Source: JALOOB01 sp964387985 (GTDB lineage Bacteria > Chloroflexota > Anaerolineae > CG2-30-64-16). Taken from it: a stretch of DNA of 61,772 bases. Location of the stretch: positions 1 to 61,772 of the forward strand of contig CAYLZG010000009.1 in the NCBI GenBank assembly GCA_964387985.1, given 5' to 3'. Position numbers and translations under genes: made by a program. The notes below the pieces were generated by a model. The model saw only the letters and a list, made by a program, of their open reading frames with translations, made no database searches and was not told the origin of the DNA. Shown one piece after another: positions 42,268-50,558 of the stretch. The stretch's first letter is position 1; each line of letters opens with the position of its first letter.

Positions 42268-43857
42268 CCAGCACTACCGCTTCACGTACGGATCGACGGA
42301 GGGAACCGCTAAGCCGTACTTGCCCACATATACCTTGCCCTGCAGCACATTGTCGCCTTCTTCGGTCTCGATGGCTTCCCCACCAGCGTCCACCTTGGCC
42401 CAGAAGGGGTACTCACCAGGAGGCAGGTTAGGCCACACTACCCGGGCTAACGCAGTCTGACCGTCACAGCCGCTCAGCCCTGCCGGAACAACGACGCTGC
42501 CAATGAGGTTGGTCAGCCCGGCGTCCCGGTAGAAACTGACCGTGAAGCTCCCGGTGGTCGGGATCGAGCCCGCATTGCGCACTTCTGCAGTCAGCCGGGC
42601 GTTGCGCGTGCCATCCCCATTCATGCCCAAGCCTACCGCCCCATGGACCACCTTCGGATACAGGTTCAGTGTACGCAGGGCAGCGGCTCCATGATTGGCG
42701 TAAACCTGGCCAGCTCCGGTCATCTGCGTGAGGGAGTTGTTCACGAGGTTGCTGGCCATCCCGGCGCCTTCCACCTGAATGCTGAACCATAACCAGCGCT
42801 GAACCAGGCGATAGCCGTCCCTGGGATACCCCAGCCCAGCGTCCGCCGTATTCTCCAGGTAGTCGAGCGACCGGTTTGCGAACTCCGCCACCCGCTCCGG
42901 AGCGAAGCTGTTTCCGTACTCGTCAAGGTAGTCTTCTGGAAGGAGAAGCGAATACTCGGTGAGCAAAAGCGGCTTGTTCTGCTGGCCATGATCCTTCATC
43001 CACTGCCGCATCGCCACCACCTGGTTGGCGAATTCAGCCATGCTGTCGTGCTCCGCATAGCAGTAGACCTTTGCATCCGCACATCTCGTCGCATCGTTGC
43101 CGCTCTCCCGGATGGCCAACGCCGGATCCGTGCCAATGGCGATGTTCGCAATGCCGTTGGGCCGGCCGTCCGCGAAAGCTTCCGGAAGTACATACAGATG
43201 CATGCCCCATGCATCCGCCGGCAGGTCGACACCGTACACCTGGCGATAGGTGTTCCAGACGATGTCCAGGTACTGCAGCCGGCTCGGCGTCACCTGGACC
43301 AGGCCCGCAGTCGCAACCTGCGCCGTGGGGTCGATCCTCTTGATGAACGCGTAAGCATCGTGATACGCCCTGGCATACACCTCCGGAGCGGTGTCATCCT
43401 GCACACGGTTCACGCAGTCTGTGTCTTCCGGGTTTGGGCCTCGATCGGGCTCGTTGCCGATCACCCAAAGTGCGCCCGGCCGGCTTCGGATGACAGCGCC
43501 AAGGCGAGCTTCCGTCAGCGGCGGATCGAAGTCGAAACCCGGCAATCGCGTGCAGCCGTCTTTTCGTTGCTTGAGCCGGATGACGGGCATAAGCTCGATC
43601 GCCTCCGCACCCTCGATGTTCCACGTTCTGAAATTGAGATACCAGCCGAGGTTGAGAGGTCCCACCCAGGGCGAGTGCGAAGGGTTAAGGGCGGAGGCCC
43701 CAAAGCGGCAGCTGGGTGCGCTGGCCTGGATGAGCGCGGGGGAAACCGGGCCGCCGGCCAACACGTCTGGCGCACTGAGTGCCAACAGCACAACTGCCAG
43801 GCCGATGATAATGAATGAGTTATGCACCCGCCGTGATTGGTATGTAGCATCAAACAC
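42268..43857. repeat. Large direct repeat, copy 1 (glycosidase-like gene)
   Basis: This segment matches 44289-45878 at a constant offset of 2021 bases. From 42321 to 43589 no difference was found (about 1.27 kb), while both edges and the flanks differ clearly. Confidence 0.9.
42274..43857 (-). CDS. Secreted glycoside-hydrolase-like protein with CARDB-like tail, copy 1
   Basis: The 527-residue protein has a signal sequence (IIIGLAVVLLALSAPDVLAG at 16-35) and a TIM-barrel of the GH-A clan type: Glu136 in WVIGNEPDR is the expected acid/base and Glu301 in LLLTEYSLLLP the expected nucleophile. A CARDB-like beta domain follows at about 410-500 (LTAEVRNAGSIPTTGSFTVS). The specific GH family is not clear. 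The start is GTG at 43857, five bases after AGGAGG, giving the same length as copy 2; residues about 90-512 are identical between them. A likely role is trimming or releasing the exported glycan. It is convergent with the GT-C gene. Confidence 0.85.
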   Translation of the reverse strand: MFDATYQSRRVHNSFIIIGLAVVLLALSAPDVLAGGPVSPALIQASAPSCRFGASALNPSHSPWVGPLNLGWYLNFRTWNIEGAEAIELMPVIRLKQRKDGCTRLPGFDFDPPLTEARLGAVIRSRPGALWVIGNEPDRGPNPEDTDCVNRVQDDTAPEVYARAYHDAYAFIKRIDPTAQVATAGLVQVTPSRLQYLDIVWNTYRQVYGVDLPADAWGMHLYVLPEAFADGRPNGIANIAIGTDPALAIRESGNDATRCADAKVYCYAEHDSMAEFANQVVAMRQWMKDHGQQNKPLLLTEYSLLLPEDYLDEYGNSFAPERVAEFANRSLDYLENTADAGLGYPRDGYRLVQRWLWFSIQVEGAGMASNLVNNSLTQMTGAGQVYANHGAAALRTLNLYPKVVHGAVGLGMNGDGTRNARLTAEVRNAGSIPTTGSFTVSFYRDAGLTNLIGSVVVPAGLSGCDGQTALARVVWPNLPPGEYPFWAKVDAGGEAIETEEGDNVLQGKVYVGKYGLAVPSVDPYVKR

Positions 43858-43914
43858 AGAAACCTCCTGATTGATTGGCGAAACAGCATAGCGCGCAATA
43901 CGCCAGTTGATGTT

Positions 43915-44090
43915 CCCTCGCCAAAAATCATAGCTATCCCGCATGAAGAGCTGGTCGCTAATGAGCAGCACCGCGATCGCGGTTGCAGCCGTGCGTGGGT
44001 GGAGATCAAAATGGATGCGATGGCCCAGTACGGCAAAGCATTACAGGTGACGACAAGAGCGACTCACGGGTTCAGTACACATGTTGACCG
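43915..44090 (-). pseudogene. Decayed 3' fragment of a wzm-type permease gene
   Basis: The minus strand encodes TAATAIAVLLISDQLFMRDS then YDFWRG, matching the end of the intact Wzm (TAATAIAVLLIGYRFFVRHS, YDFGEKV). Upstream YWAIASIL corresponds to YWGYRTDL but in another frame, so there is at least one frameshift, and two codons are lost before the TAAT segment. The intact stop is not preserved. Similarity fades near 44090. It lies upstream of glycosidase-like copy 1 just as wzm lies upstream of copy 2, showing that the duplicated unit included the wzm tail. The stretch 44091-44288 holds only a short hairpin (44183-44200) and no gene. Confidence 0.85.
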
Positions 44091-44288
44091 TGTCGAGGCA
44101 CAACGGCCGCGCCTACGGAAAACACGCACAGACGGTGATCCTCGCTATTCCAAGCGCATCATGCGCGCCGCCATTATCCTTTGTCAGGCGTCAGCCTGAC
44201 GCACCAGTGTGTGGACATGCACTGGCACGCTACTGCAATCGCGCCCGTGTAGTGGCAGATGCTCTTTCAACCCCTGCAGCTCCAGCGA

Positions 44289-45878
44289 CCAGCACTACCG
44301 GTTCGCGTGCGGATCGACGGAGGGAACCGCTAAGCCGTACCTGCCCACATATACCTTGCCCTGCAGCACATTGTCGCCTTCTTCGGTCTCGATGGCTTCC
44401 CCACCAGCGTCCACCTTGGCCCAGAAGGGGTACTCACCAGGAGGCAGGTTAGGCCACACTACCCGGGCTAACGCAGTCTGACCGTCACAGCCGCTCAGCC
44501 CTGCCGGAACAACGACGCTGCCAATGAGGTTGGTCAGCCCGGCGTCCCGGTAGAAACTGACCGTGAAGCTCCCGGTGGTCGGGATCGAGCCCGCATTGCG
44601 CACTTCTGCAGTCAGCCGGGCGTTGCGCGTGCCATCCCCATTCATGCCCAAGCCTACCGCCCCATGGACCACCTTCGGATACAGGTTCAGTGTACGCAGG
44701 GCAGCGGCTCCATGATTGGCGTAAACCTGGCCAGCTCCGGTCATCTGCGTGAGGGAGTTGTTCACGAGGTTGCTGGCCATCCCGGCGCCTTCCACCTGAA
44801 TGCTGAACCATAACCAGCGCTGAACCAGGCGATAGCCGTCCCTGGGATACCCCAGCCCAGCGTCCGCCGTATTCTCCAGGTAGTCGAGCGACCGGTTTGC
44901 GAACTCCGCCACCCGCTCCGGAGCGAAGCTGTTTCCGTACTCGTCAAGGTAGTCTTCTGGAAGGAGAAGCGAATACTCGGTGAGCAAAAGCGGCTTGTTC
45001 TGCTGGCCATGATCCTTCATCCACTGCCGCATCGCCACCACCTGGTTGGCGAATTCAGCCATGCTGTCGTGCTCCGCATAGCAGTAGACCTTTGCATCCG
45101 CACATCTCGTCGCATCGTTGCCGCTCTCCCGGATGGCCAACGCCGGATCCGTGCCAATGGCGATGTTCGCAATGCCGTTGGGCCGGCCGTCCGCGAAAGC
45201 TTCCGGAAGTACATACAGATGCATGCCCCATGCATCCGCCGGCAGGTCGACACCGTACACCTGGCGATAGGTGTTCCAGACGATGTCCAGGTACTGCAGC
45301 CGGCTCGGCGTCACCTGGACCAGGCCCGCAGTCGCAACCTGCGCCGTGGGGTCGATCCTCTTGATGAACGCGTAAGCATCGTGATACGCCCTGGCATACA
45401 CCTCCGGAGCGGTGTCATCCTGCACACGGTTCACGCAGTCTGTGTCTTCCGGGTTTGGGCCTCGATCGGGCTCGTTGCCGATCACCCAAAGTGCGCCCGG
45501 CCGGCTTCGGATGACAGCGCCAAGGCGAGCTTCCGTCAGCGGCGGATCGAAGTCGAAACCCGGCAATCGCGTGCAGCCGTCTTTTCGTTGCTTGAGCCGG
45601 ATGACGGGCACAAACTCGATCGCCTCCGCATCCGCGATGATCCACGTTCTAAAATTGAGATGCCAGCCGAGGTTGAGAGGTCCCACCCACGCCGAGTGCA
45701 AAGTGCTAAAGGTGGCGGCCCCAAAGCGGCAGCTAGGTGCGCTGGCCTGGATGAGCGAGGGGGAAACCGGGTCGCCGGCCAACACGTCTGGCGCACTGAG
45801 TGCCAACAGCACAACTACCAGGCCTATGATAATGAATGAGTTATGCACCCGCCATGAATGATTCATACGGTTGAACAC
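44289..45878. repeat. Large direct repeat, copy 2 (glycosidase-like gene)
   Basis: Partner of 42268-43857. Upstream homology continues more weakly through the wzm 3' end (about 45936-46110 against 43915-44090). Confidence 0.9.
44295..45878 (-). CDS. Secreted glycoside-hydrolase-like protein with CARDB-like tail, copy 2
   Basis: This 527-residue paralogue has the same signal sequence, catalytic candidates Glu136 and Glu301, and CARDB-like tail as copy 1. Differences are confined to the first about 90 residues (for example FGAATFSTLHSAWVG against FGASALNPSHSPWVG) and the last few (RYGLAVPSVDPHANR against KYGLAVPSVDPYVKR). The GTG at 45878 follows AAGGAG by six bases. It starts 39 bases after the wzm stop, so it is probably transcribed with the exporter permease and the upstream GT4 from the promoter at 48167-48196. 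This linkage ties the enzyme to the exported polymer. Confidence 0.87.
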   Translation of the reverse strand: MFNRMNHSWRVHNSFIIIGLVVVLLALSAPDVLAGDPVSPSLIQASAPSCRFGAATFSTLHSAWVGPLNLGWHLNFRTWIIADAEAIEFVPVIRLKQRKDGCTRLPGFDFDPPLTEARLGAVIRSRPGALWVIGNEPDRGPNPEDTDCVNRVQDDTAPEVYARAYHDAYAFIKRIDPTAQVATAGLVQVTPSRLQYLDIVWNTYRQVYGVDLPADAWGMHLYVLPEAFADGRPNGIANIAIGTDPALAIRESGNDATRCADAKVYCYAEHDSMAEFANQVVAMRQWMKDHGQQNKPLLLTEYSLLLPEDYLDEYGNSFAPERVAEFANRSLDYLENTADAGLGYPRDGYRLVQRWLWFSIQVEGAGMASNLVNNSLTQMTGAGQVYANHGAAALRTLNLYPKVVHGAVGLGMNGDGTRNARLTAEVRNAGSIPTTGSFTVSFYRDAGLTNLIGSVVVPAGLSGCDGQTALARVVWPNLPPGEYPFWAKVDAGGEAIETEEGDNVLQGKVYVGRYGLAVPSVDPHANR

Positions 45879-45917
45879 TAAGGTCTCCTTACGCGAAAAG
45901 GGAAGCGCTAAGCCATC

Positions 45918-46775
45918 TCACACCTTCTCACCGAAGTCATAACTGTGCCGGACGAAGAATCGGTAGCCAATAAGCAGCACTGCAATCGCGGTGGCAGCAG
46001 TACGCAGGAAGAAATCGAGATCAGTCCGATAGCCCCAGTATAACAGGTCACGATAGGTCGCAATCAGAGAAGCCATCGGGTTGGTAATATACATCAGGCG
46101 CTGAACGTTGATGGTCAGATCGAACACCTCGTAGCTCGGCGGGAGGATGTTGATAGAGTACACTACCGGTGTCAGGAAGAACCACGCCAGCAAAACCACG
46201 TCCATAATCATCAACGTATCGCGATAATACACGTTGATCGCACTAAGGAACAGTGCGACTCCGAGCGTGAAACAGGTCTGAATGGCGATTACGAACGGCA
46301 ACAGCCACAACCACGAACTAAAGTCGGCACGGACGACGATCAAAACAACCATCAACACAGACAACCCCAACAGGAAGTTGACCAGGCTGGAAAGCACGCT
46401 GCTGATGGGCAGCACCTCCCGTGGGAAATAGACCTTCTTGACCAGGGCGGCGTTGCCGGCAACGCTATTGATGCTTAGCATTAATGCGCCCGTAAAGAAA
46501 TTCCACGGCAGCAGGCCACACAGGAGAAAGATAGGATAGTTTTCGATTTGACTGGGCAAGATCACGGTGAACACCAGAGTGAACACCAGCATCATGGCGA
46601 GCGGGTTGAGCAAGCTCCATAGAAATCCCAATGCGCTTCGCTTGTAGCGCGACTTCAAATCGCGGACCACAAGATTCAGCACGAGGCTACGATAACGCAT
46701 TAACTCCTGCAGATGCCACAGGAGCGAAGGGGTCTTGCCGGCTTTGCGGGAGGTCAGAACTACAGGAAAACGCAA
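45918..46775 (-). CDS. wzm: ABC-2 type polysaccharide export permease (Wzm type)
   Basis: The 285-residue inner-membrane protein has six predicted helices and the ABC-2 export signature: LVVRDLKSRYKRSALGFLWS near the N-terminus, LLPWNFFTGALMLSINSVAG, a coupling segment KKVYFPREVLPISSVLSSLV, and a cytoplasmic end VRHSYDFGEKV. It forms the channel for lipid-linked glycans with Wzt (38912-40177), from which it is separated by 5.7 kb of rearranged DNA. Translation likely begins at TTG 46775, seven bases after GAGG. It follows the GT4 gene by 12 bases. A decayed copy of its 3' end lies at 43915-44090. Confidence 0.93.
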   Translation of the reverse strand: MRFPVVLTSRKAGKTPSLLWHLQELMRYRSLVLNLVVRDLKSRYKRSALGFLWSLLNPLAMMLVFTLVFTVILPSQIENYPIFLLCGLLPWNFFTGALMLSINSVAGNAALVKKVYFPREVLPISSVLSSLVNFLLGLSVLMVVLIVVRADFSSWLWLLPFVIAIQTCFTLGVALFLSAINVYYRDTLMIMDVVLLAWFFLTPVVYSINILPPSYEVFDLTINVQRLMYITNPMASLIATYRDLLYWGYRTDLDFFLRTAATAIAVLLIGYRFFVRHSYDFGEKV

Positions 46776-46787
46776 CAGCTTACCTCA

Positions 46788-48098
46788 TTAGCGCTCAGGA
46801 CGTGCGGAATGCACGCTGATCTTATCCAACTGCGCCGCTTGCTCGACCAAGCGCTGAGCCTTGGTAACAGTGACTCCAACCAGTCTCCCGTAGACCTGAG
46901 TCATCTGCTCCGCCGCGGTATCCCAACGGTAGCGAGCCAGAGCCCGTGCGCGCAGTCGAGCCCCGGCATTACATGCAGGATGATCGGTCGCGAACGGGAA
47001 AAGAACCTGCTCTAGCCGTTCGGCCAGGTCTTGCACATCTCCTGCGGCAGCAAACACCCCGTCAAATCCGAGGTACTCGCGCGCGACAGGTGTGTCAAAC
47101 GCAACCACCGGAAGCCCAACGGCCATATAGTTCAGCAGCTTGCCTGCACCTTCAGTCAAGCTGAGTTTGGTCGAGACAGCCACATCACCCAACGCCAGCA
47201 TCTCCGGCGCTTGCCCATAGGGCACGCGACCGGTCAGCGTTATGTGGGGCGCGATTTGCAGCTGCTCCGCCATACGACGATAGCGCTCGACGTTCGGAAA
47301 GCCCATCAAGAGCAGGTGCACATCCTGCCGCCGGGCAACTAACCGCGCCATTGCCTCGAGCAGTAAATCTGTACCTTGATATTCGGCCAGCAGTCCCAGA
47401 TAGACGATCAGCTTGTGGTTAGGTGGAATGCCCACCTGTTGGCGCAGCTGCGCCAGAAAGGTGGGGTCATAGGTGTACGAAGGGCGGAACTTCGCGCAGT
47501 TCACCGCATCTGGCAGCGTCATCACCCGTTCAGCCTGGCAGCCAAACTGCTCCAGCAGCAAGCTGCGCGCATGGGCGGAGCTGGTGAAGATGACCGGCGC
47601 ACGCCGGTCGATCCAGGTTTCGAGACGGCGCAGGGGCCGGTACAGCCGTCCATCAGGGCGCAAAAAGCCATGATCCAACATCTCGCCAGTCATGGAACCC
47701 TGAAAATCAAATACGGCCGGAACCCGAAATAAGCGACCCAGGACGAGCGCCATAAACGCGCCCTCGTGCAGATGTCCGTGGATCACGTCGAATCGCTGTC
47801 TTGCCAGCAGGGTCAGGATCCTGGCCCCCAGCAGTACGTCAAACCCGAACTTGTGACGGCTTGAGCCCACCTCGAAAGTGCGCCGGCCAGGGACTGGCAG
47901 CGACCGTCTAATGTCCAATCCCTCCACGGGGCCGCCATTGTGATAGGTCGCGATCGTAACCGCGTGGCCGAGTTGCTGAAGAGCCTGAGCCTCTTCGAGG
48001 ATGCGCACGTGGCAGCCATAATCGGCAAAGAAGCTGGTCGGCGCGACCATCAGAATGCGATAATGCAGCGCTCCAAGCGCTTCAGTTTCTTGGGACAC
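46788..48098 (-). CDS. GT4 family glycosyltransferase
   Basis: The 436-residue enzyme begins (after a short polar leader) YRILMVAPTSFFADYGCHVR and has the donor-domain blocks IVYLGLLAEYQGTDLLLEAM and MLALGDVAVSTKLSLTEGAG followed by KLLNYMAVGLPVVAFD. This variant (TEGAGKLLNYMA in place of PEAFG..EAMA) is common among GT4 enzymes with longer polar loops. It starts at GTG 48098 and is first in the transcript that continues into wzm. The predicted promoter at 48167-48196 leaves a leader of about 60 bases. Donor sugar unknown. Confidence 0.9.
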   Translation of the reverse strand: MSQETEALGALHYRILMVAPTSFFADYGCHVRILEEAQALQQLGHAVTIATYHNGGPVEGLDIRRSLPVPGRRTFEVGSSRHKFGFDVLLGARILTLLARQRFDVIHGHLHEGAFMALVLGRLFRVPAVFDFQGSMTGEMLDHGFLRPDGRLYRPLRRLETWIDRRAPVIFTSSAHARSLLLEQFGCQAERVMTLPDAVNCAKFRPSYTYDPTFLAQLRQQVGIPPNHKLIVYLGLLAEYQGTDLLLEAMARLVARRQDVHLLLMGFPNVERYRRMAEQLQIAPHITLTGRVPYGQAPEMLALGDVAVSTKLSLTEGAGKLLNYMAVGLPVVAFDTPVAREYLGFDGVFAAAGDVQDLAERLEQVLFPFATDHPACNAGARLRARALARYRWDTAAEQMTQVYGRLVGVTVTKAQRLVEQAAQLDKISVHSARPER

Positions 48099-48166
48099 TC
48101 GCTTTTACCTGGTGGTGGCCGGAGTAATTCTTGCCACATCTCATCCAAAAACCTGGCCACTGGCCG

Positions 48167-48196
48167 AGTATAGTTGAAAAAAGAGTGATTCTGCAA
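48167..48196 (-). promoter_or_regulatory. Sigma70-type promoter for the GT4-wzm-glycosidase transcript
   Basis: On the minus strand TTGCAG (48196-48191) and TATACT (48172-48167) are 18 bases apart, with a T-rich spacer. No gene was seen in the rest of 48099-48388. Confidence 0.6.
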
Positions 48197-48388
48197 ATGC
48201 AGATCAGGTTGTGACTTTTTATCCGTGCTATCGGGTGGCTTCCGACAAGGGCTGCACGCCGTTGTGGATGAGGGCGGCTCGGAGGTGGCGATGAGTGGTC
48301 GGGTCCAATCCTCCATTCATCCGGAAATCTATGGAGTCAGAACAGGGTGCTGTACAACAGGTGCATCATCGAGCCTGGACGAGGACGG

Positions 48389-48919
48389 TCATTCGTTGTC
48401 CGGGAAGGCAAAACCAACCGCCAGCCTCCCCAGCGCAGTCTCGCCATCGGCCTCAATCTTGAACTTAACGATCTCGCCCTCTCTGTTATGCGGCATGATG
48501 ATGCCGACGGGGCTCTGCATGGCCAGGGCATATTCGCCCGGCGCCAGGTTGTCGACCGAGAAGTGCCCTCGTGCATCGGTCTCGACATGGACATCGTTCA
48601 GCGGATCGACCGCCGCGAACGCAACGCCGCTGTGATCCTCAATCAGGGCGGGATAAATCAGGATGCCCTTGAGCGGCGTCCCATCGAGGCGTTCCAACTC
48701 CCCCCATAAAGAGCCCATGCCCGAAGTCCGCGGCGCCTTGGTGGCAGCCACAACCGGCGATGGCAGCGGGCTGATAGCCAGCATGGCATCCGGAGATGCC
48801 TGGGGTGAGAGCATCGGCATTGGCGTCGGCGCCACGGCGGGATACGGAACGCAGCCGGCGAGCGCCATCAGTGCGATGGAGAGGTAGATGAGTCGAAAAA
48901 CAGGCTTTCTGACGGACAT
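48389..48919 (-). CDS. Lipoprotein with a carboxypeptidase-regulatory-like beta domain
   Basis: The 176-residue protein has a lipoprotein signal: LIYLSIALMALAGCVPYP with lipobox LAGC, so Cys is expected to be lipidated. A Pro/Ala/Thr/Ser-rich linker (TPMPMLSPQASPDAMLAIS) follows. The C-terminal domain shows the transthyretin/carboxypeptidase-regulatory pattern: VHVETDARGHFSVDNLAPGE and YALAM. It may present a binding domain on the membrane surface. The ATG follows GAGGA by five bases. It lies after the secreted repeat protein (49012-50409) and is separated from it by the terminator at 48954-48991, so its expression probably depends on read-through or an unseen promoter. Confidence 0.8.
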   Translation of the reverse strand: MSVRKPVFRLIYLSIALMALAGCVPYPAVAPTPMPMLSPQASPDAMLAISPLPSPVVAATKAPRTSGMGSLWGELERLDGTPLKGILIYPALIEDHSGVAFAAVDPLNDVHVETDARGHFSVDNLAPGEYALAMQSPVGIIMPHNREGEIVKFKIEADGETALGRLAVGFAFPDNE

Positions 48920-48953
48920 GCAATCCTCAAGAACGGGCGGCCCACTATGACAG

Positions 48954-48991
48954 AAAAAGAGAGGGGCCGCACGAAGCACCGCCCCTCTCTT
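48954..48991 (-). terminator. Rho-independent terminator after the four-repeat secreted protein gene
   Basis: On the minus strand an 11-bp perfect stem, AAGAGAGGGGC and GCCCCTCTCTT (48991-48981 and 48967-48957), encloses a 13-base loop and runs into a T-tract (48958-48954). It is 20 bases after the stop at 49012. It is the most canonical terminator in the window. Confidence 0.88.
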
Positions 48992-49011
48992 CTCGGGCAA
49001 AACGCTTAGGT

Positions 49012-50409
49012 TTAGTAGTTGAAAGCGTCGTAGGTTGCGAATTGGTCGCCAGCCACACTCAGGCTGAGTTGGTTGACGATCGCCGCAATGCTTCCGTTAC
49101 CGGTAATGGTCGCAGAACCGATGTACTTGTTGGTGCCCCAGGCCCCACCGCTCTGCAGGATGGTCTTAGACTCGCCCGCTGCAAGGGTGAAGGTCTCATC
49201 CACAGGTGCAAAGGCTCCAGCCGTATTCGCGCCATAATCCAGGGTTACAGTCACCGAGCCAGCGCTTACATTCTGCACCTGGATGCCGGTGAAGTAGGTG
49301 CTATTGTTGGCCATGACCAGCGGGGCGCTGATCTTGGTGGTGGCGGCGGCCGGGTTGAATCCCTCGTAGGCCGAACCGAAGGCCGGTGTCGGTCGCAGCT
49401 GGTTCACGATAGCCACCAATGGCTGGCTGTTGGTATTGGTGATCGTCGCGCCGCCGATGTACTTGTTGGTGCCCCAGGCTCCACCACTCTGCAGAATGGT
49501 CTTGGAGGCGCCGGCTGCCAAATCAAACGTCTCATCCGCGGGATCAAAGGCGCCAGCCGTGTTAGGCGCGTAGGCGACGGTCACGCTGGTGGTGGTGGTG
49601 CCCACATTTTGCACCTGAATGCCGCTGAAGAAGCCATTGTTGTTGGCAAAAATCAACGGAAGGGCCACCGTGGCCGAGCCCTGGGTGAAGCTGCCGTAGC
49701 CCAGTAGCGTCTTGGTGCCGGTCGTGTTGACCTGCATAAGGGTGGCAACCACGGGCTGGTCGCTGGTGATCTTCGCCGAGCCGATGAATTTGCCGCTGCC
49801 ATCCTGCAGGGTGCTGCAGTTCACGGTCGTGCTGCCCGCGGTTTGGTCGAAGATCTTCGCGGCGCCCGGCGGGATCGTGGCGCCTTCACTGCGAGCGGTG
49901 CCGTTGCTGCCAGGGACATAGTTGACGGTGATGGTGGCAAGGGACGCGCCCGCATTCTGCACGCTGAAGAAGGTGTCGAACCCGCTGTTGTTGCACATGA
50001 CCAGCGGCAGGTTGATCTCAGTGGCGCCGGCCTGGAAGCCGTTGGTCGCAGCGAGATAGTCCCCCGGACCTGAGCCCAGGAGATTGCTGATCGCGCGGAG
50101 TTCCGTGCTGGAGGTGACCACCAGCGAACCAGTGAAACCGGAAGAAGTTGGAACAGGGAAGACGGTCTTTGAGCCGTTTGCAGGAACGGTAACCTGCGGC
50201 GCCGGCGACACATCCAACGTCCCATCTGCCTTGTAGAATTCCAGGTACGCAACGGCGTCGGTGCCCTCCAGGTTCTGGATCTGGATACCGGTCTGGTAGG
50301 TGACTGCCACATCAACCGCATCCACCCCGGTCTGTGCACCGACAACACCGAAAGTGAACAGGCTGAGAACCAGCGCGGCCAAGAGAGCCAAACGTACGAC
50401 TTTGTTCAT
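49012..50409 (-). CDS. Secreted protein made of four tandem beta-rich repeats
   Basis: The 465-residue protein has a signal peptide (LALLAALVLSLFTFGVVG, probably cut after VGA near residue 25). The rest is four repeats of about 90-105 residues at roughly 38-125, 145-245, 260-350 and 371-465. Each holds a GIQVQNxG strand, an ETFxLAAGxSKTI-like stretch, and a GSATIT...VAIVNQL strand. Repeats 3 and 4 are closest (both have ILQSGGAWGTNKYIG). There are few charged residues and many Thr, Ser, Gly and Asn, as in surface-layer or stalk proteins. The ATG at 50409 lies six bases after AGGAGG; the ATG at 50415 is too close. The isolated promoter-terminator setting suggests its own transcript. Confidence 0.8.
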   Translation of the reverse strand: MNKVVRLALLAALVLSLFTFGVVGAQTGVDAVDVAVTYQTGIQIQNLEGTDAVAYLEFYKADGTLDVSPAPQVTVPANGSKTVFPVPTSSGFTGSLVVTSSTELRAISNLLGSGPGDYLAATNGFQAGATEINLPLVMCNNSGFDTFFSVQNAGASLATITVNYVPGSNGTARSEGATIPPGAAKIFDQTAGSTTVNCSTLQDGSGKFIGSAKITSDQPVVATLMQVNTTGTKTLLGYGSFTQGSATVALPLIFANNNGFFSGIQVQNVGTTTTSVTVAYAPNTAGAFDPADETFDLAAGASKTILQSGGAWGTNKYIGGATITNTNSQPLVAIVNQLRPTPAFGSAYEGFNPAAATTKISAPLVMANNSTYFTGIQVQNVSAGSVTVTLDYGANTAGAFAPVDETFTLAAGESKTILQSGGAWGTNKYIGSATITGNGSIAAIVNQLSLSVAGDQFATYDAFNY

Positions 50410-50513
50410 AACCATCCTCCTGTTGGAATGAGTCTTGAGATTCGCCTGAATGCGGCCCGTTTGGGCCAAGAGTTATGAGGACCAAACCTTCTCTGCCGAT
50501 TCATGCAGGCTGC

Positions 50514-50542
50514 AGCTTAGTCCTTCTGGCCCCGGAATGCAA
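50514..50542 (-). promoter_or_regulatory. Possible promoter for the four-repeat secreted protein gene
   Basis: On the minus strand TTGCAT (50542-50537) and TAAGCT (50519-50514) are 17 bases apart. The -10 is weak. The leader would be about 95 bases. Confidence 0.35.
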
Positions 50543-50558
50543 TAACCCGAATGCAGTA

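Noticed and set aside
42988..43818. 276-codon plus-strand open frame opposite glycosidase-like copy 1 (and the same at 45009-45839)
   Set aside because: It is antisense to a clearly conserved secreted protein, has no recognisable domain, and both copies exist only because the DNA is duplicated.
44183..44200. GTCAGGC-GTCA-GCCTGAC hairpin as terminator of glycosidase-like copy 2
   Set aside because: On the minus strand it is followed by AAAGG, not a T-tract, so termination is not supported.
42268..45878. Composite transposon or insertion sequence explaining the large direct repeat
   Set aside because: No transposase frame, terminal inverted repeats or target-site duplications were found; the repeat ends coincide with gene ends.
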